A stretch of DNA of 64,000 bases from Haliclona indistincta. Taxonomy: Eukaryota > Porifera > Demospongiae > Haplosclerida > Chalinidae. Each line of letters opens with the position of its first letter. Within the stretch, counting starts at the first letter, position 1. Positions 22,330 to 32,502 of the stretch are shown here, piece after piece. Under the pieces are notes generated by a model that was given only the letters and a program-made list of their open reading frames with translations, had not been told where the DNA came from and did no database searches. Made by a program: the position numbers and the translations under genes. Where the stretch lies: contig OZ024788.1 of the NCBI GenBank assembly GCA_964017065.1, positions 714,727 to 778,726 of the forward strand, read 5' to 3'.

Positions 22330-24862
22330 TTAACAATCAGACTTTCTTTAGATATGGGTGTAGAGACAAGAACACTTGACCTATTGTACGGAACAGACAT
22401 AGTTACAATCCAAAACAAAGCAATTCTTACCTGAGCTTTCTCTAGATATAGGTGTTGACACGAGAACACTTGACCTACTGTACAAAACAGACCATGTTGC
22501 AATCCAAAACAAAGCAATTCTTACCTGAGCTTTCTCTAGATATAGGTGTTGACACGAGAACACTTGACCTACTGTACAAAACAGACCATGTTGCAATCCA
22601 AAACAAAGCAATTCTTACCTGAGCTTTCTTTAGATATAGGTGTTGACACGAGAACACTTGACCTACTGTACAAAACAGACCATGTTGCAATCCAAAACAA
22701 AGCAATTCTTACCTGAGCTTTCTCTAGATATAGGTGTTGACACGAGAACACTTGACCTACTGTACAAAACAGACCATGTTACAATCCAAAACAAAGCAAT
22801 TCTTACCTGAGCTTTCTTTAGATATAGGTGTTGACACGACAACACTTGACCTACTGTACAAAACAGACCATGTTGCAATCCAAAACAAAGCAATTCTTAC
22901 CTGAGCTTTCTCTAGATATAGGTGTTGACACGAGAACACTTGACCTACTGTACAAAACAGACCATGTTACAATCCAAAACAAAGCAATTCTTACCTGAGC
23001 TTTCTTTAGATATAGGTGTTGACACGACAACACTTGACCTACTGTACAAAACAGACCATGTTGCAATCCAAAACAAAGCAATTCTTACCTGAGCTTTCTT
23101 TAGATATAGGTGTTGACACGAGAACACTTGACCTACTGTACAAAACAGACCATGTTGCAATCCAAAACAAAGCAATTCTTACCTGAGCTTTCTTTAGATA
23201 TAGGTGTTGACACGAGAACACTTGACCTACTGTACAAAACAGACCATGTTGCAATCCAAAACAAAGCAATTCTTACCTGAGCTTTCTTTAGATATAGGTG
23301 TTGACACGAGAACACTTGACCTACTGTACAAAAAAGACCATGTTACAATCCAAAACAAAGCAATTCTTACCTGAGCTTTCTCTAGATATAGGTGTTGACA
23401 CGAGAACACTTGACAACACTTGACCTACTGTACAAAACAGACCATGTTACAATCCAAAACAAAGCAATTCTTACTTGAGCTTTCTTTAGATATAGGTGTT
23501 GACACGAGAACACTTGACCTACTGTACAAAACAGACCATGTTGCAATCCAAAACAAAGCAATTCTTACTTGAGCTTTCTTTAGATATAGGTGTTGACACG
23601 AGAACACTTGACAACACTTGACCTACTGTACAAAACAGACCATGTTGCAATCCAAAACAAAGCAATTCTTACTTGAGCTTTCTTTAGATATAGGTGTTGA
23701 CACGAGAACACTTGACAACACTTGACCTACTGTACAAAACAGACCATGTTGCAATCCAAAACAAAGCAATTCTTACTTGAGCTTTCTTTAGATATAGGTG
23801 TTGACACGAGAACACTTGACCTACTGTACAAAACAGACCATGTTGCAATCCAAAACAAAGCAATTCTTACTTGAGCTTTCTTTAGATATAGGTGTTGACA
23901 CGAGAACACTTGACAACACTTGACCTACTGTACAAAACAGACCATGTTGCAATCCAAAACAAAGCAATTCTTACTTGAGCTTTCTTTAGATATAGGTGTT
24001 GAGACGAGAACACTTGACAACACTTGACCTACTGTACAAAACAGACCATGTTGCAATCCAAAACAAAGCAATTCTTACCTGAGCTTTCTCTAGATATAGG
24101 TGTTGACACGAGAACACTTGACCTACTGTACAAAACAGACCATGTTGCAATCCAAAACAAAGCAATTCTTACCTGAGCTTTCTCTAGATATAGGTGTTGA
24201 CACGAGAACACTTGACCTACTGTACAAAACAGACCATGTTACAATCCAAAACAAAGCAATTCTTACCTGAGCTTTCTCTAGATATGGGTGTTGACACGAG
24301 AACACTTGACCTACTGTACAAAACAGACCATGTTGCAATCCAAAACAAAGCAATTCTTACCTGAGCTTTCTCTAGATATGGGTGTTGACACGAGAACACT
24401 TGACCTACTGTACAAAACAGACCATGTTACAATCCAAAACAAAGCAATTCTTACCTGAGCTTTCTCTAGATATAGGTGTTGACACGAGAACACTTGACCT
24501 ACTGTACAAAACAGACCATGTTGCAATCCAAAACAAAGCAATTCTTACCTGAGCTTTCTTTAGATATAGGTGTTGACACGAGAACACTTGACCTACTGTA
24601 CAAAACAGACCATGTTGCAATCCAAAACAAAGCAATTCTTACCTGAGCTTTCTTTAGATATAGGTGTTGAGACGAGAACACTTGACAACTTAACACTTGA
24701 CCTACTGTACAAAACAGACCATGTTGCAATCCAAAACAAAGCAATTCTTACCTGAGCTTTCTCTAGATATAGGTGTTGACACGAGAACACTTGACAACTT
24801 AACACTTGACCTACTGTACAAAACAGACCATGTTGCAATCCAAAACAAAGCAATTCTTACCT
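22330..24862. repeat. 94-bp satellite array, about 25 copies
   Basis: Units of 94 bp contain GACCTACTGTACAAAACAGA, GCAATCCAAAACAAAGCAAT and CTTTAGATATAGGTGTTGAC. Several units carry a 10-bp extension (ACAACACTTG duplication) and the last two a 15-bp extension. Variation in the core (TTGCAATC/TTACAATC, TCTCTAG/TCTTTAG) recurs in blocks, suggesting higher-order amplification. The many 60-81 aa minus-strand frames here are a by-product of the repeat. One more partial unit lies at 25457-25520, beyond a Mutator-like insertion. Confidence 0.95.
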
Positions 24863-25456
24863 TAGCCTCGTACCCAGGCGCTAGTGGAGAAGTTAATTTA
24901 AGTAAAATTAAGCGCCTGGTATCTACTGCACACGCATGCGCTAAATATCCGTTTATTTTACTGTAAAATATTCCGATTATGTCATGAAAACGTGGTAGCG
25001 GTTATTCAGACCACGCCTCCATTATTAAACTTACAAGCAACTGACTGAGTAGCAACTCGATCGTCAGCTCTAGCTCTGGATTCGACAAATAACTTTGTGG
25101 TGAGCGTGCATACGCAATAGTAGGCTTAATCGCGTCATTTATACCGCTCTTGTCAATCGATGTCGCTCGTTTCCGCTACCAGGAGCACCCAGTTGTTAAA
25201 TTGTACTTCTGCTCTTGTGCTAGAGCTTCAAGAAAAGCCGCTAGAATACAGTCATGACAGCAGATTGCAAACAGGAAAGCTTCACGAACTGCTAAAAAAA
25301 CTGATGAATATTCATCACGTACTACAAACGTGTACGATGATAACCGGCGGCGGTGGAATTCCACCGCTAGTCGCGCATGCGTAAGCAGTATATACCAGGC
25401 GCTGTTTTTTTCTCCCCCTTCGCTCCACCCCCTTCTAGCGCCTGGGTACGAGGCTA
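24863..25456. mobile_element. 594-bp Mutator-like element in the satellite
   Basis: TAGCCTCGTACCCAGGCGCT at the left and its inverse at the right are flanked by the perfect 9-bp direct repeat TTCTTACCT (24854-24862, 25457-25465). The surrounding 94-bp unit supplies the empty site. No transposase. The interior includes GC-rich sequence with short open frames of no recognised family. Confidence 0.9.
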
Positions 25457-25520
25457 TTCTTACCTGAGCTTTCTCTAGATAATTATAGGAGTTGACACGA
25501 GAACTGTACACTTGACAGCT

Positions 25521-25734
25521 AGGCGGGTTTGGTGAGATTTGGCGACGTAACAGGTCGGTCACTCATGCAGACAGAGTCAAAGGAGTAACTGAACAAGTGT
25601 GAGAGCCCCAGTCACTCAAGATCAGGCATATATACATCTAGATAAGTTAAGGGGCCACAACAATAAGTTGAGAATGAAAACTATATAGAGTCAAACAAGT
25701 CATGCAGTCAAACACACCTATAGTACACAAGTTA
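25521..25734. other. Unassigned spacer
   Basis: No feature is recognised between the satellite remnant and the GGTCCCCC-type repeats. Confidence 0.5.
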
Positions 25735-26151
25735 AATCCGCTAGCATATTTGGTCCCCCGGTCTATATTCGCTAGCTGATTTGTCCCCCCCGGACCGTAT
25801 CCGCTAGCGAATACAGTCCCCTCACCGCGGATTTGGTCCCCCTCTAAGCTCTAGCTAGTAGTCGATCTGGACTCCAGGAGAGACCCTCACATCCCGGATG
25901 TTTCCTTTTTGAAGAATAGCCCCTTGCAGAAAGACCGACAACGAGGCATCCGCACTAGAACCGGTCGTTTTGAAAGCTGCCATGCTCCTCCCTCTCCTCA
26001 TGCTTCAAAAGCCATCCTCATCATCAAAACAAAAGACCACTGTGACCTCCTCCTCCGCTGTCTACACACATGGCAAAATGGAGTCATACAGCACCATCTT
26101 ATTAACTTTCCAGCCAATCCGCAAAGTAGCTGACATGACAGGTGAACTTGG

Positions 26152-27676
26152 TTTGCTGACGATGCCATTGGTTGTGGCAAACTGGAGGCCCTGTGCAGAT
26201 GGGGGGACAAGCTAACAACCTGTGGTCCAAGCTTTGGTTACTTCCCTAATGGATGCAAAACATGGTTGATCACGGATGAATGCCATCTGAGCACTGCAAC
26301 CACCATCATTGCTGGCACTAATGTCCAAATATAACAACTGAAGGGTGAAAACATCTTGGTGCACCACTGGGGAACCAATCCTATGTTGACTCCCAAGTGA
26401 AGTGAGATGTCGACCAATGGGTAAATGAGCTAACCCTACTCTCTACTTTTGCTCGTACCCACCCTCATGCAGCTTACTGCGCTTACATCCATGGGCTAAA
26501 ATGCAAATGGTCTTACTTAGCACGCACCACCCCCAACATCAGCTCCCTTCTACAATCACTTGAGACTACTCTAACGCAAAATCTCACTACATGTATAACA
26601 AAAACACTTCAACTGACAGTTGGTCTATCCACTGCTTTTAAGACCAAGACAACAGACAACCAAAGAAGCCCCACTGGTCGAGCACAAATAAGAGCCTACT
26701 TGCGACAACAAAACAAGACAAAACAGTATGCTCTAATGTTTGCCAGTGAAAAGGTGCTTCCAGCTGGCTCACAGTTAACCACCATGGATTCTCTCTCCAT
26801 AAGTTTAGGGTGCGTTTCGCAATGCACAGTGTCTAAGGTATGGCTGGACACCACTAGAAAGACTACCTTCCAAGTGTGTGACATTCCACCGACGAACAAC
26901 GACCACTGATGACAACGCCATTACCACTACACCAACATGGCTTTTCCCTCCACAAGAGTGATTTCAGAGATGCGATTTGTCTCAGGTACGGCTGGACCCC
27001 CGACAGACTACCATCTAACTGTGTATGTGGCAAACAGCTTACTTCCGACCATGCACTCAGCTGCCCCACTGGAGGTCTCCCCACCAAGCGTCACAATGAA
27101 GTTCGCGACCTACTGGCTACTCTAATGACTGAGGTCTGCTATGATGTGGTTATTGAACCGGTTCTGCAACCCCTCACCAGTGAAACTTTTCAAAAACGGA
27201 GCACCACCACTGACGACAACGCTCGCCTAGACATCAGAGCAAAGAGTTTCTGGAGCAACAGTGAACAAAACACCTTTTTCGACGTCAATATATTCAACCC
27301 AAATGCGGCATCGAAAAGTACCACAGCAATCACTACCTGCTACAGACAACATGAGAGAGCAAAGAGAAACAAGTATGAGGAGAGAGTGCTCGAGGTAGAA
27401 AAAGCCTCATTTACTCCACTGGTCTTTAACACCTCAGGAGGGGCAAGCCCACTAACGACCACTTTTCTAAAACACCTTCTAGCAGACAAGCGTGACCTCG
27501 AGTACAGCACAGTCCTGTGCTGGTTAAGAGCTAGACTAAATTTTAGCCTCTTACGCTCTTCCATCACCTGCATCCGTGGATCCCGTTCTACAAGAGGCCA
27601 CGCACGTTGGGACAACAATCCAGATTTGGCAGTCAACGAGACCAGGCTGCCATCTATCACTATTCAACACTGTTAA
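26152..27676 (+). pseudogene. Reverse-transcriptase remnant with intact 255-aa C-terminal ORF
   Basis: At 26152 a FADDAIGCGKLEALCRWGDK stretch carries the F/Y-A-D-D polymerase active site, followed by GPSFGYFPNGCKTW; stops and frame changes then interrupt it. From 26909 to 27676 one frame stays open for 255 aa: HGFSLHKSDFRDAICLRYGW, a Cys/His cluster (CVCGKQLTSDHALSCP), RHNEVRDLLATLM, then a block ARLDIRAKSFW with FFDVNIFNP. I recall this C-terminal region following RTs in invertebrate retroelements; the spaced D/D-x-N pattern could be a PD-(D/E)XK-like nuclease, which is inference. The polymerase part is dead. Confidence 0.65.
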
Positions 27677-27771
27677 AAGCTATTATTATTCAATCATCTT
27701 CACCATTAAATCATCATGGACTAATAATCACTGTGTACTATATTAAGTAGTAAAAAAAATTTTTTTAAAGT

Positions 27772-27790
27772 GGTAGTAGTAGTAGTAGTG

Positions 27791-27839
<49 letters not shown>

Positions 27840-27840
27840 A
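27772..27840 (+). repeat. TAG trinucleotide microsatellite
   Basis: About 23 TAG units with one GTAGTGG interruption follow an AT-rich run. Confidence 0.95.
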
Positions 27841-28070
27841 TTTCTATGATGACACTCCTACGTGTACGTCTCGGGGTAGAGGCTTAATGCAAGAGATATA
27901 GAAGCGACCGTCATGATTTCAACGGAAACATCGCTGCATGCTAGGTGGTCTTTGGAGTTGACGGCGACGTCAGCCTTTGGGGGACCAGATCCGCGGAAGG
28001 GGGACCGAATCCGCTAGCGGTTTTGGTCCGGGGGGACCGAATCCGCGGGGGGACCCGATCCGCTGTGACA

Positions 28071-28377
28071 CCTGCACTGCAGTCACTCACTGCATGCATG
28101 CACTACATTCGGCTAGTGGGCGTGGTACGATAGGTGGAGTCACTCTGTAATATTGGCGGGCTACAATCTGATTGGTCCAAATTCATTCGCCACGTGAAGA
28201 TAGAATTGCAGCTGTTGGCTGCCATCCTCCATTGCAAAGAGAGCTTGTGCTATAATACTACAACCACACGTAAGGTACTCACTGCTACTCTTGTTGTTGT
28301 CTTAGATATTTTGCTCTGATTGCCACTGACTAGATTGCTATCGTTCTCGATTAGTGCCGTTTGATGTTATCGCGCGG
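28071..28377. other. Unassigned, possible 5' region of the spliced locus
   Basis: No gene is recognised. CACGTGAAGATAGAATTGCA and CTCCATTGCAAAGAGAGC occur, but no paralogue is present in the window. Confidence 0.4.
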
Positions 28378-28924
28378 TGCTTGGCCCGGCAACAGGTAAG
28401 CTAAGCTTCTTATTTCTGTTTCTTCAAGTACAATTCCTCTTATTGTTTTAGAGACCAAATGAGTTGACTGTACGTTCTGTGTATGATTACGGTACGTGTG
28501 CCTACTATAATTATTATAACACTGCTTAAACCGATGAGCTATCATAGGTGAGTGAATGAGTGACCTATATATCATTGTTGTAGACTGTCATTATGCTGTT
28601 TGTATGTTGTGTCATGATTATTGCTTCTGTCTTATACAGGACTGTTCTATACGTGAAGTGAGACATAGTTATTGTGTAAGGTTCGCCATATGCTGTGTGT
28701 ATGTTGTATATTACTGCTTCTCTCTTGTACAGGACTGTTATAATGTGAAGTGAAACATAGTTACTTGTAAGGTTCGCCATATGCTGTGTGGATGTTGTGT
28801 GTATTACTTTTCTCTCTTAATTATATTTTTCCTGATTCCCTCAGATCAGTCTTAACTCGCCACTGATCATCAAACTATTATGGTAAGTATAATTGGCTGT
28901 GTTAGTGTGATTCTGGTAGTGAAC

Positions 28925-29594
28925 TAGCCTCGTACCCAGGCTCTCTGGCGGAGATTTAATTATGCGTGGGTGTTGAAATGCGGGGGTGGTGATTGAGAGC
29001 CTGGTATCTAGCGTTTTGAATTAATGAGCTGTCAGAGCAGAATCACGTGCAATGACGTGTTAACGCCCACCGAGATATCGTTATGACGTCTTTGTTTACA
29101 ACATGGCTGCGCCTTCACTCCATTGATCGAGCGTATGCGTCTCCCACAAGCCTGACCTTGCCTACCATAAGAGCGCATCAAGTGGGACAATACCTGCACA
29201 AAGCATATGACCCGTGTAGCTCCACGAGGTGCGTTCCAGTTTATCAAGACTAAGGTATAGCCTCGTACGTCCACGTGTTATGCCTGGTAGACTTGTTCTA
29301 GCGTGCGAGCAACTCTCTCCAGTTGTCTGCTCTCTTAACAGCCTAAACACTATCTGGAACACGCCGCAAATTTACATAGCCACCAGCATAGCCATAGTGC
29401 ACGATCAGAAACAGTCAATCCGTAAACGTGACGCAAAGTAACACAATAGTGAACTAAAATATACGGATTCATGGAATTCCATGAATCGTCTGCGCATGTG
29501 CGAATCAGTGGATACCAGGCTCTCAATCGCCACCCCCGCATTTCAACACCCACGCATAATTAAATCTCCGCCAGAGAGCCTGGGTACGAGGCTA
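28925..29594. mobile_element. 670-bp Mutator-like element with long inverted ends
   Basis: TAGCCTCGTACCCAGGCTCT starts a terminal inverted repeat of roughly 75 bp, including GGCGGAGATTTAATTATGCG on one side and its inverse on the other. The 9-bp direct repeat GTAGTGAAC flanks both ends (28916-28924, 29595-29603). The next tandem unit at 29690 reads CTGGTAGTGAACACATG uninterrupted and is the empty site. Confidence 0.9.
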
Positions 29595-29603
29595 GTAGTG
29601 AAC

Positions 29604-30180
29604 ACATGCTTTTCTCTTCATTCAGGAACTCAACACAGCTTCATACGATCGGGCTACACTCATCAGGTGTGTTAGTGTGATTCTGGTAGTGAACACATGC
29701 TTTTCTCTTCATTCAGGAGCTCAACACAGCTTCATACGATCGGACTACACTCATCAGGTATGTTGATATGATTCTGTATTAGTGAACACATGCTTTTCTC
29801 TTCATTCAGGAACTCAACGCAGCTACACAGCTTCATATGATCGGACTACACTCATCAGGTGTGTTAGTGTGATTCTGTGTTAGTGAACACATGCTTTCCT
29901 CTTCATTCAGGAACTCAACGCAGCTACACAGCTTCATATGATCGGACTACACTCATCAGGTGTGTTGGTGTGATTCTGTGTTAGTGAACACATGCTTTCC
30001 TCTTCATTCAGGAACTCAACGCAGCTACACAGCTTCATATGATCGGACTACACTCATCAGGTGTGTTAGTGTGATTCTGTGTTAGTGAACACATGCTTTC
30101 CTCTTCATTCAGGAACACAACGCAGCTACACAGCTACACGTCACGTGTATTGCCATTCAGGAATTCATGAGAAAGGTGAG
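29604..30180 (+). repeat. Tandem intron/micro-exon repeat, about six units
   Basis: Units of roughly 90-105 bp each contain TTAGTGAACACATGCTTTCC, TCTTCATTCAG and GGACTACACTCATCAGGTGT. The first two have a 41-base block between acceptor and donor, the next three a 49-base block with an added CAGCTACA, and the last a longer block running to GAGAAAG/GTGAGG. Confidence 0.85.
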
Positions 30181-30869
30181 GCATGTGTTACAAGTGTGCT
30201 TTATTCTGATTTGAATTCCTACAGGTATTCTCTGGGTCACACACACACATTTATGTATCATTTTCTGGTCTATACTCCTTTGATTTTACCGACTGTGTAC
30301 TTACAAGGCTAGTGGGAATTACAGCAACATACAGTGGTTGTCAAGATGAACAGAACACAAGGTGTGTTGAAACATAATTATTTTTCTTTCTTTATTGTCA
30401 CACGCACACTCTCTCACACACACTCTCACGCACACACATTTATGTATCATTTTCCCGTCTGTACTCCTATGATTTTACCGACTGTGTACTTACAGGCTAG
30501 TGGGAAGTACAGGAACATACAGTATGAACAGAACAGAAGGTGTGTTGAATTAATGTGCTGGTGGTTATAATAATTATTCTCAAGTATCTGATACTGTACA
30601 CCATATAATACCGACACTCTTATGCTCTCTCTGTACTCTGTCCCATTATCTAGAAAGACTGTCCCATAATATTATTAAAGTATACAATCCTAATGGCGGG
30701 TGGGGAGTGATATTCCCTATTTAGAGCCTTGTATAGATCTGTGTGCATCCGATACAATAACCTGCCTTCATAATTTCCCTCTCTTCATGTGTATGATTGT
30801 TTAATTGCCCATGTGTTGAACTTAGTCCCCTCAAAATAATAATTATTAGTGCCTGAATCATTAATGTTA

Positions 30870-31498
30870 GCAGGGGCGTAACTAGAAATTTGTAACCGAG
30901 GAGGCGCGCGCATAAGCGCGCGCGATTTTTGCAAATAACTAATTAATATTCATTGAATTACGTCATTTTACTGCCTCGTAGCAGCGCCATGGCGCGTTAT
31001 GCGCCTATCAATGTCACGCCCCACCCCCCCAGTACGGGGCAAGTAGGGGATTATAGGGGATTTGCACAAACAGGAAGTCAAAAGCCCCAGGGTGGGGCAA
31101 AGTTGGCGATGCAAATCCCCTACTAATCCCGTCTATATCCCCACCCTGCCCCTCTCCTATGTACGGGATTTGACCTTACATATAGAAGAATGACTCAGCT
31201 ACACGTATATCATGAAATCCAAGCATAATCGGAGTTGGTCAAATGCCCGACCCTCGGGCAAAATTACGTTGTATAATCCCGTACAGCCCCCACCCCTGTC
31301 CCGTACTGGGGGGGGTGGGGCGTCACATTGATAGGCGCATTAGTGGTACGTATCCTGGATGGAGCGGAGAGCAAGATAGAGACATCTGTGTCAGGCAAGA
31401 CAGCTGTATTAGGCAAGATATATACGTTCATAAAATTTTGGTTGGGCAAAAGCGAGGAGGCAAGCGCCTCCTCTGCCTCACGGTAGTTACGCTACTGG
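30870..31498. mobile_element. MITE with CCAGGGGCGTAACTA-type ends, interrupted
   Basis: Left GCAGGGGCGTAACTAG and right TAGTTACGCTACTGG are inverted ends flanked by TTA (30867-30869, 31499-31501). A second, uninterrupted copy lies in reverse at 46271-46562. In this copy a 340-bp element is nested at 31000. The 3-bp duplication fits PIF/Harbinger-like elements. Confidence 0.85.
31000..31339. mobile_element. 340-bp nested MITE, TTA duplication
   Basis: TGCGCCTATCAATGTCACGC and its inverse bound the element, with CCCCACCCCCC and GGGGGGGTGGGG just inside. TTA flanks both sides (30997-30999, 31340-31342). The copy at 46271 lacks it. A relative sits at 42526. The TTA duplication suggests PIF/Harbinger. 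Confidence 0.85.
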
Positions 31499-31731
31499 TT
31501 AGCTAAGTTTTCTTTGTGAATATTCAGAATTATGTTTAATTAATTTCAGTACATCTGGATTTGTTGCATTTTTACACATTATAGAATGTGAGATGATGTA
31601 CTGTATACTGATCAATGAACAAGTGCACTAGCTGCTTGAGTGAGTCTATGAATTATAATAGCGTCCAATAACTTCTTGCTCTTGTGTGTCAGGATTCCTT
31701 TTTTAAGAGAGCAGTTATAACAGCCTGCAAT

Positions 31732-32199
31732 CAGGGTTGGGGCCAAGTACATTGGTACTTGTACTTAAGTACACTTAAGTACAATTTTGCCGTACTTGTA
31801 CTTATACTTAAGTCCTATATCAGTTTTATGGATGTACTTGTACTTGTACTTAAATATTATATCAATGTACTTGAATACTTAATGTACTTACAAGTACTTG
31901 AAGTTTATTAGATGTAAACAATAAGTAACAGTATGTATTAGCCATTTTAAACATAGTTTTGGACTTTGGGTTTATGAAATAGTGTGAACAGTGAAATGAC
32001 ATGCATAAACATGAAGTTATTCCTCCAAAAAACTTGACAAGCTCACAGTTAAAACTGTACTCGTACTTGTCTTAGTACTTGTACTTGTATTTAAGTCCCA
32101 AGGCAAAATTTGCTATGTACTTGTACTTGTACTTCAGTATTTTCTGAAAGTACTTGTACTTTACTTAAATACTTTCAAAAGTACTTCGCCCCAACCCTG
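31732..32199. mobile_element. 468-bp hAT-type MITE, 8-bp duplication
   Basis: Ends CAGGGTTGGGG and CCCCAACCCTG are flanked by the perfect 8-bp direct repeat CCTGCAAT (31724-31731, 32200-32207). The interior is dominated by variants of GTACTTGTACTTAAGTAC. An 8-bp duplication with CAGGG ends is typical of hAT elements. Confidence 0.9.
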
Positions 32200-32502
32200 C
32201 CTGCAATTATAAAATAAATTTAAGTTAGTGTGCATGTATAGCTAGCTATTCATGACTACAATTTGTACCTGAGGACTAAATAGAACATCTTGGGCTAGTC
32301 CGCTCAGAAAAAATCATCATCACTGTACTGGACTCCTGTGCTCCTGCAAATGTCCTCCTGCATAAAATTATGTGTTTGCTGCTTGCAACCTTAGCTGCCG
32401 TATGGTGTAGACAACAGTTTATAATTTGAGCAGGAATTATATCGTTGTGCAGTGTACCTCTTTCTTGTCTTTACTCCTCCCTGTCCTTACCATTCACTAC
32501 AG

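Larger units (their letters stand above)
25735..28070. mobile_element. Element bounded by inverted GCGGATTTGGTCCCCC arrays
   Basis: Four or five degenerate copies of CCGCTAGC...GGTCCCCC at 25735-25846 are mirrored in inverted orientation at 27968-28070 (GGGGGACCGAATCCGCTAGC). Between them sit the reverse-transcriptase remnant and a TAG microsatellite. The inverted arrays suggest one mobile unit of about 2.3 kb that contains or captured retroelement sequence. A target duplication is not clear. Confidence 0.5.
28378..30547 (+). other. Candidate spliced locus with tandem micro-exon units
   Basis: A donor-like site (GGCAACAG/GTAAGC) near 28395 is followed by two tandem units, each with an acceptor (TTATACAG or TTGTACAG), a 40-45 base block GACTGT...TGTAAG and a donor (GTTCGC). 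Next come an acceptor at 28845 with a block ending ATTATG/GTAAGT, five TTCATTCAG/GAACTCAAC...CATCAG/GTGTGTT units, and a pair of CTTACAG-type units near 30300 and 30490. Each unit looks like intron-exon-intron. The blocks are 41 or 49 bases and do not keep one reading frame, so a non-coding spliced RNA or decayed gene is as likely as a protein gene. Splicing is inferred from motifs only. Confidence 0.4.

Noticed and set aside
22251..24853. Over twenty overlapping 60-86 aa minus-strand frames with near-identical sequence, and a CRISPR-like look of regular repeats
   Set aside because: They are the 94-bp satellite read in its open frame. There are no unique spacers and no cas genes, and neighbouring units are identical throughout, so it is neither a gene family nor a CRISPR array.
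26696..26909. Short frames between the RT active-site remnant and the 255-aa ORF
   Set aside because: They are pieces of the same broken reverse transcriptase, so they are included in that pseudogene and not listed separately.
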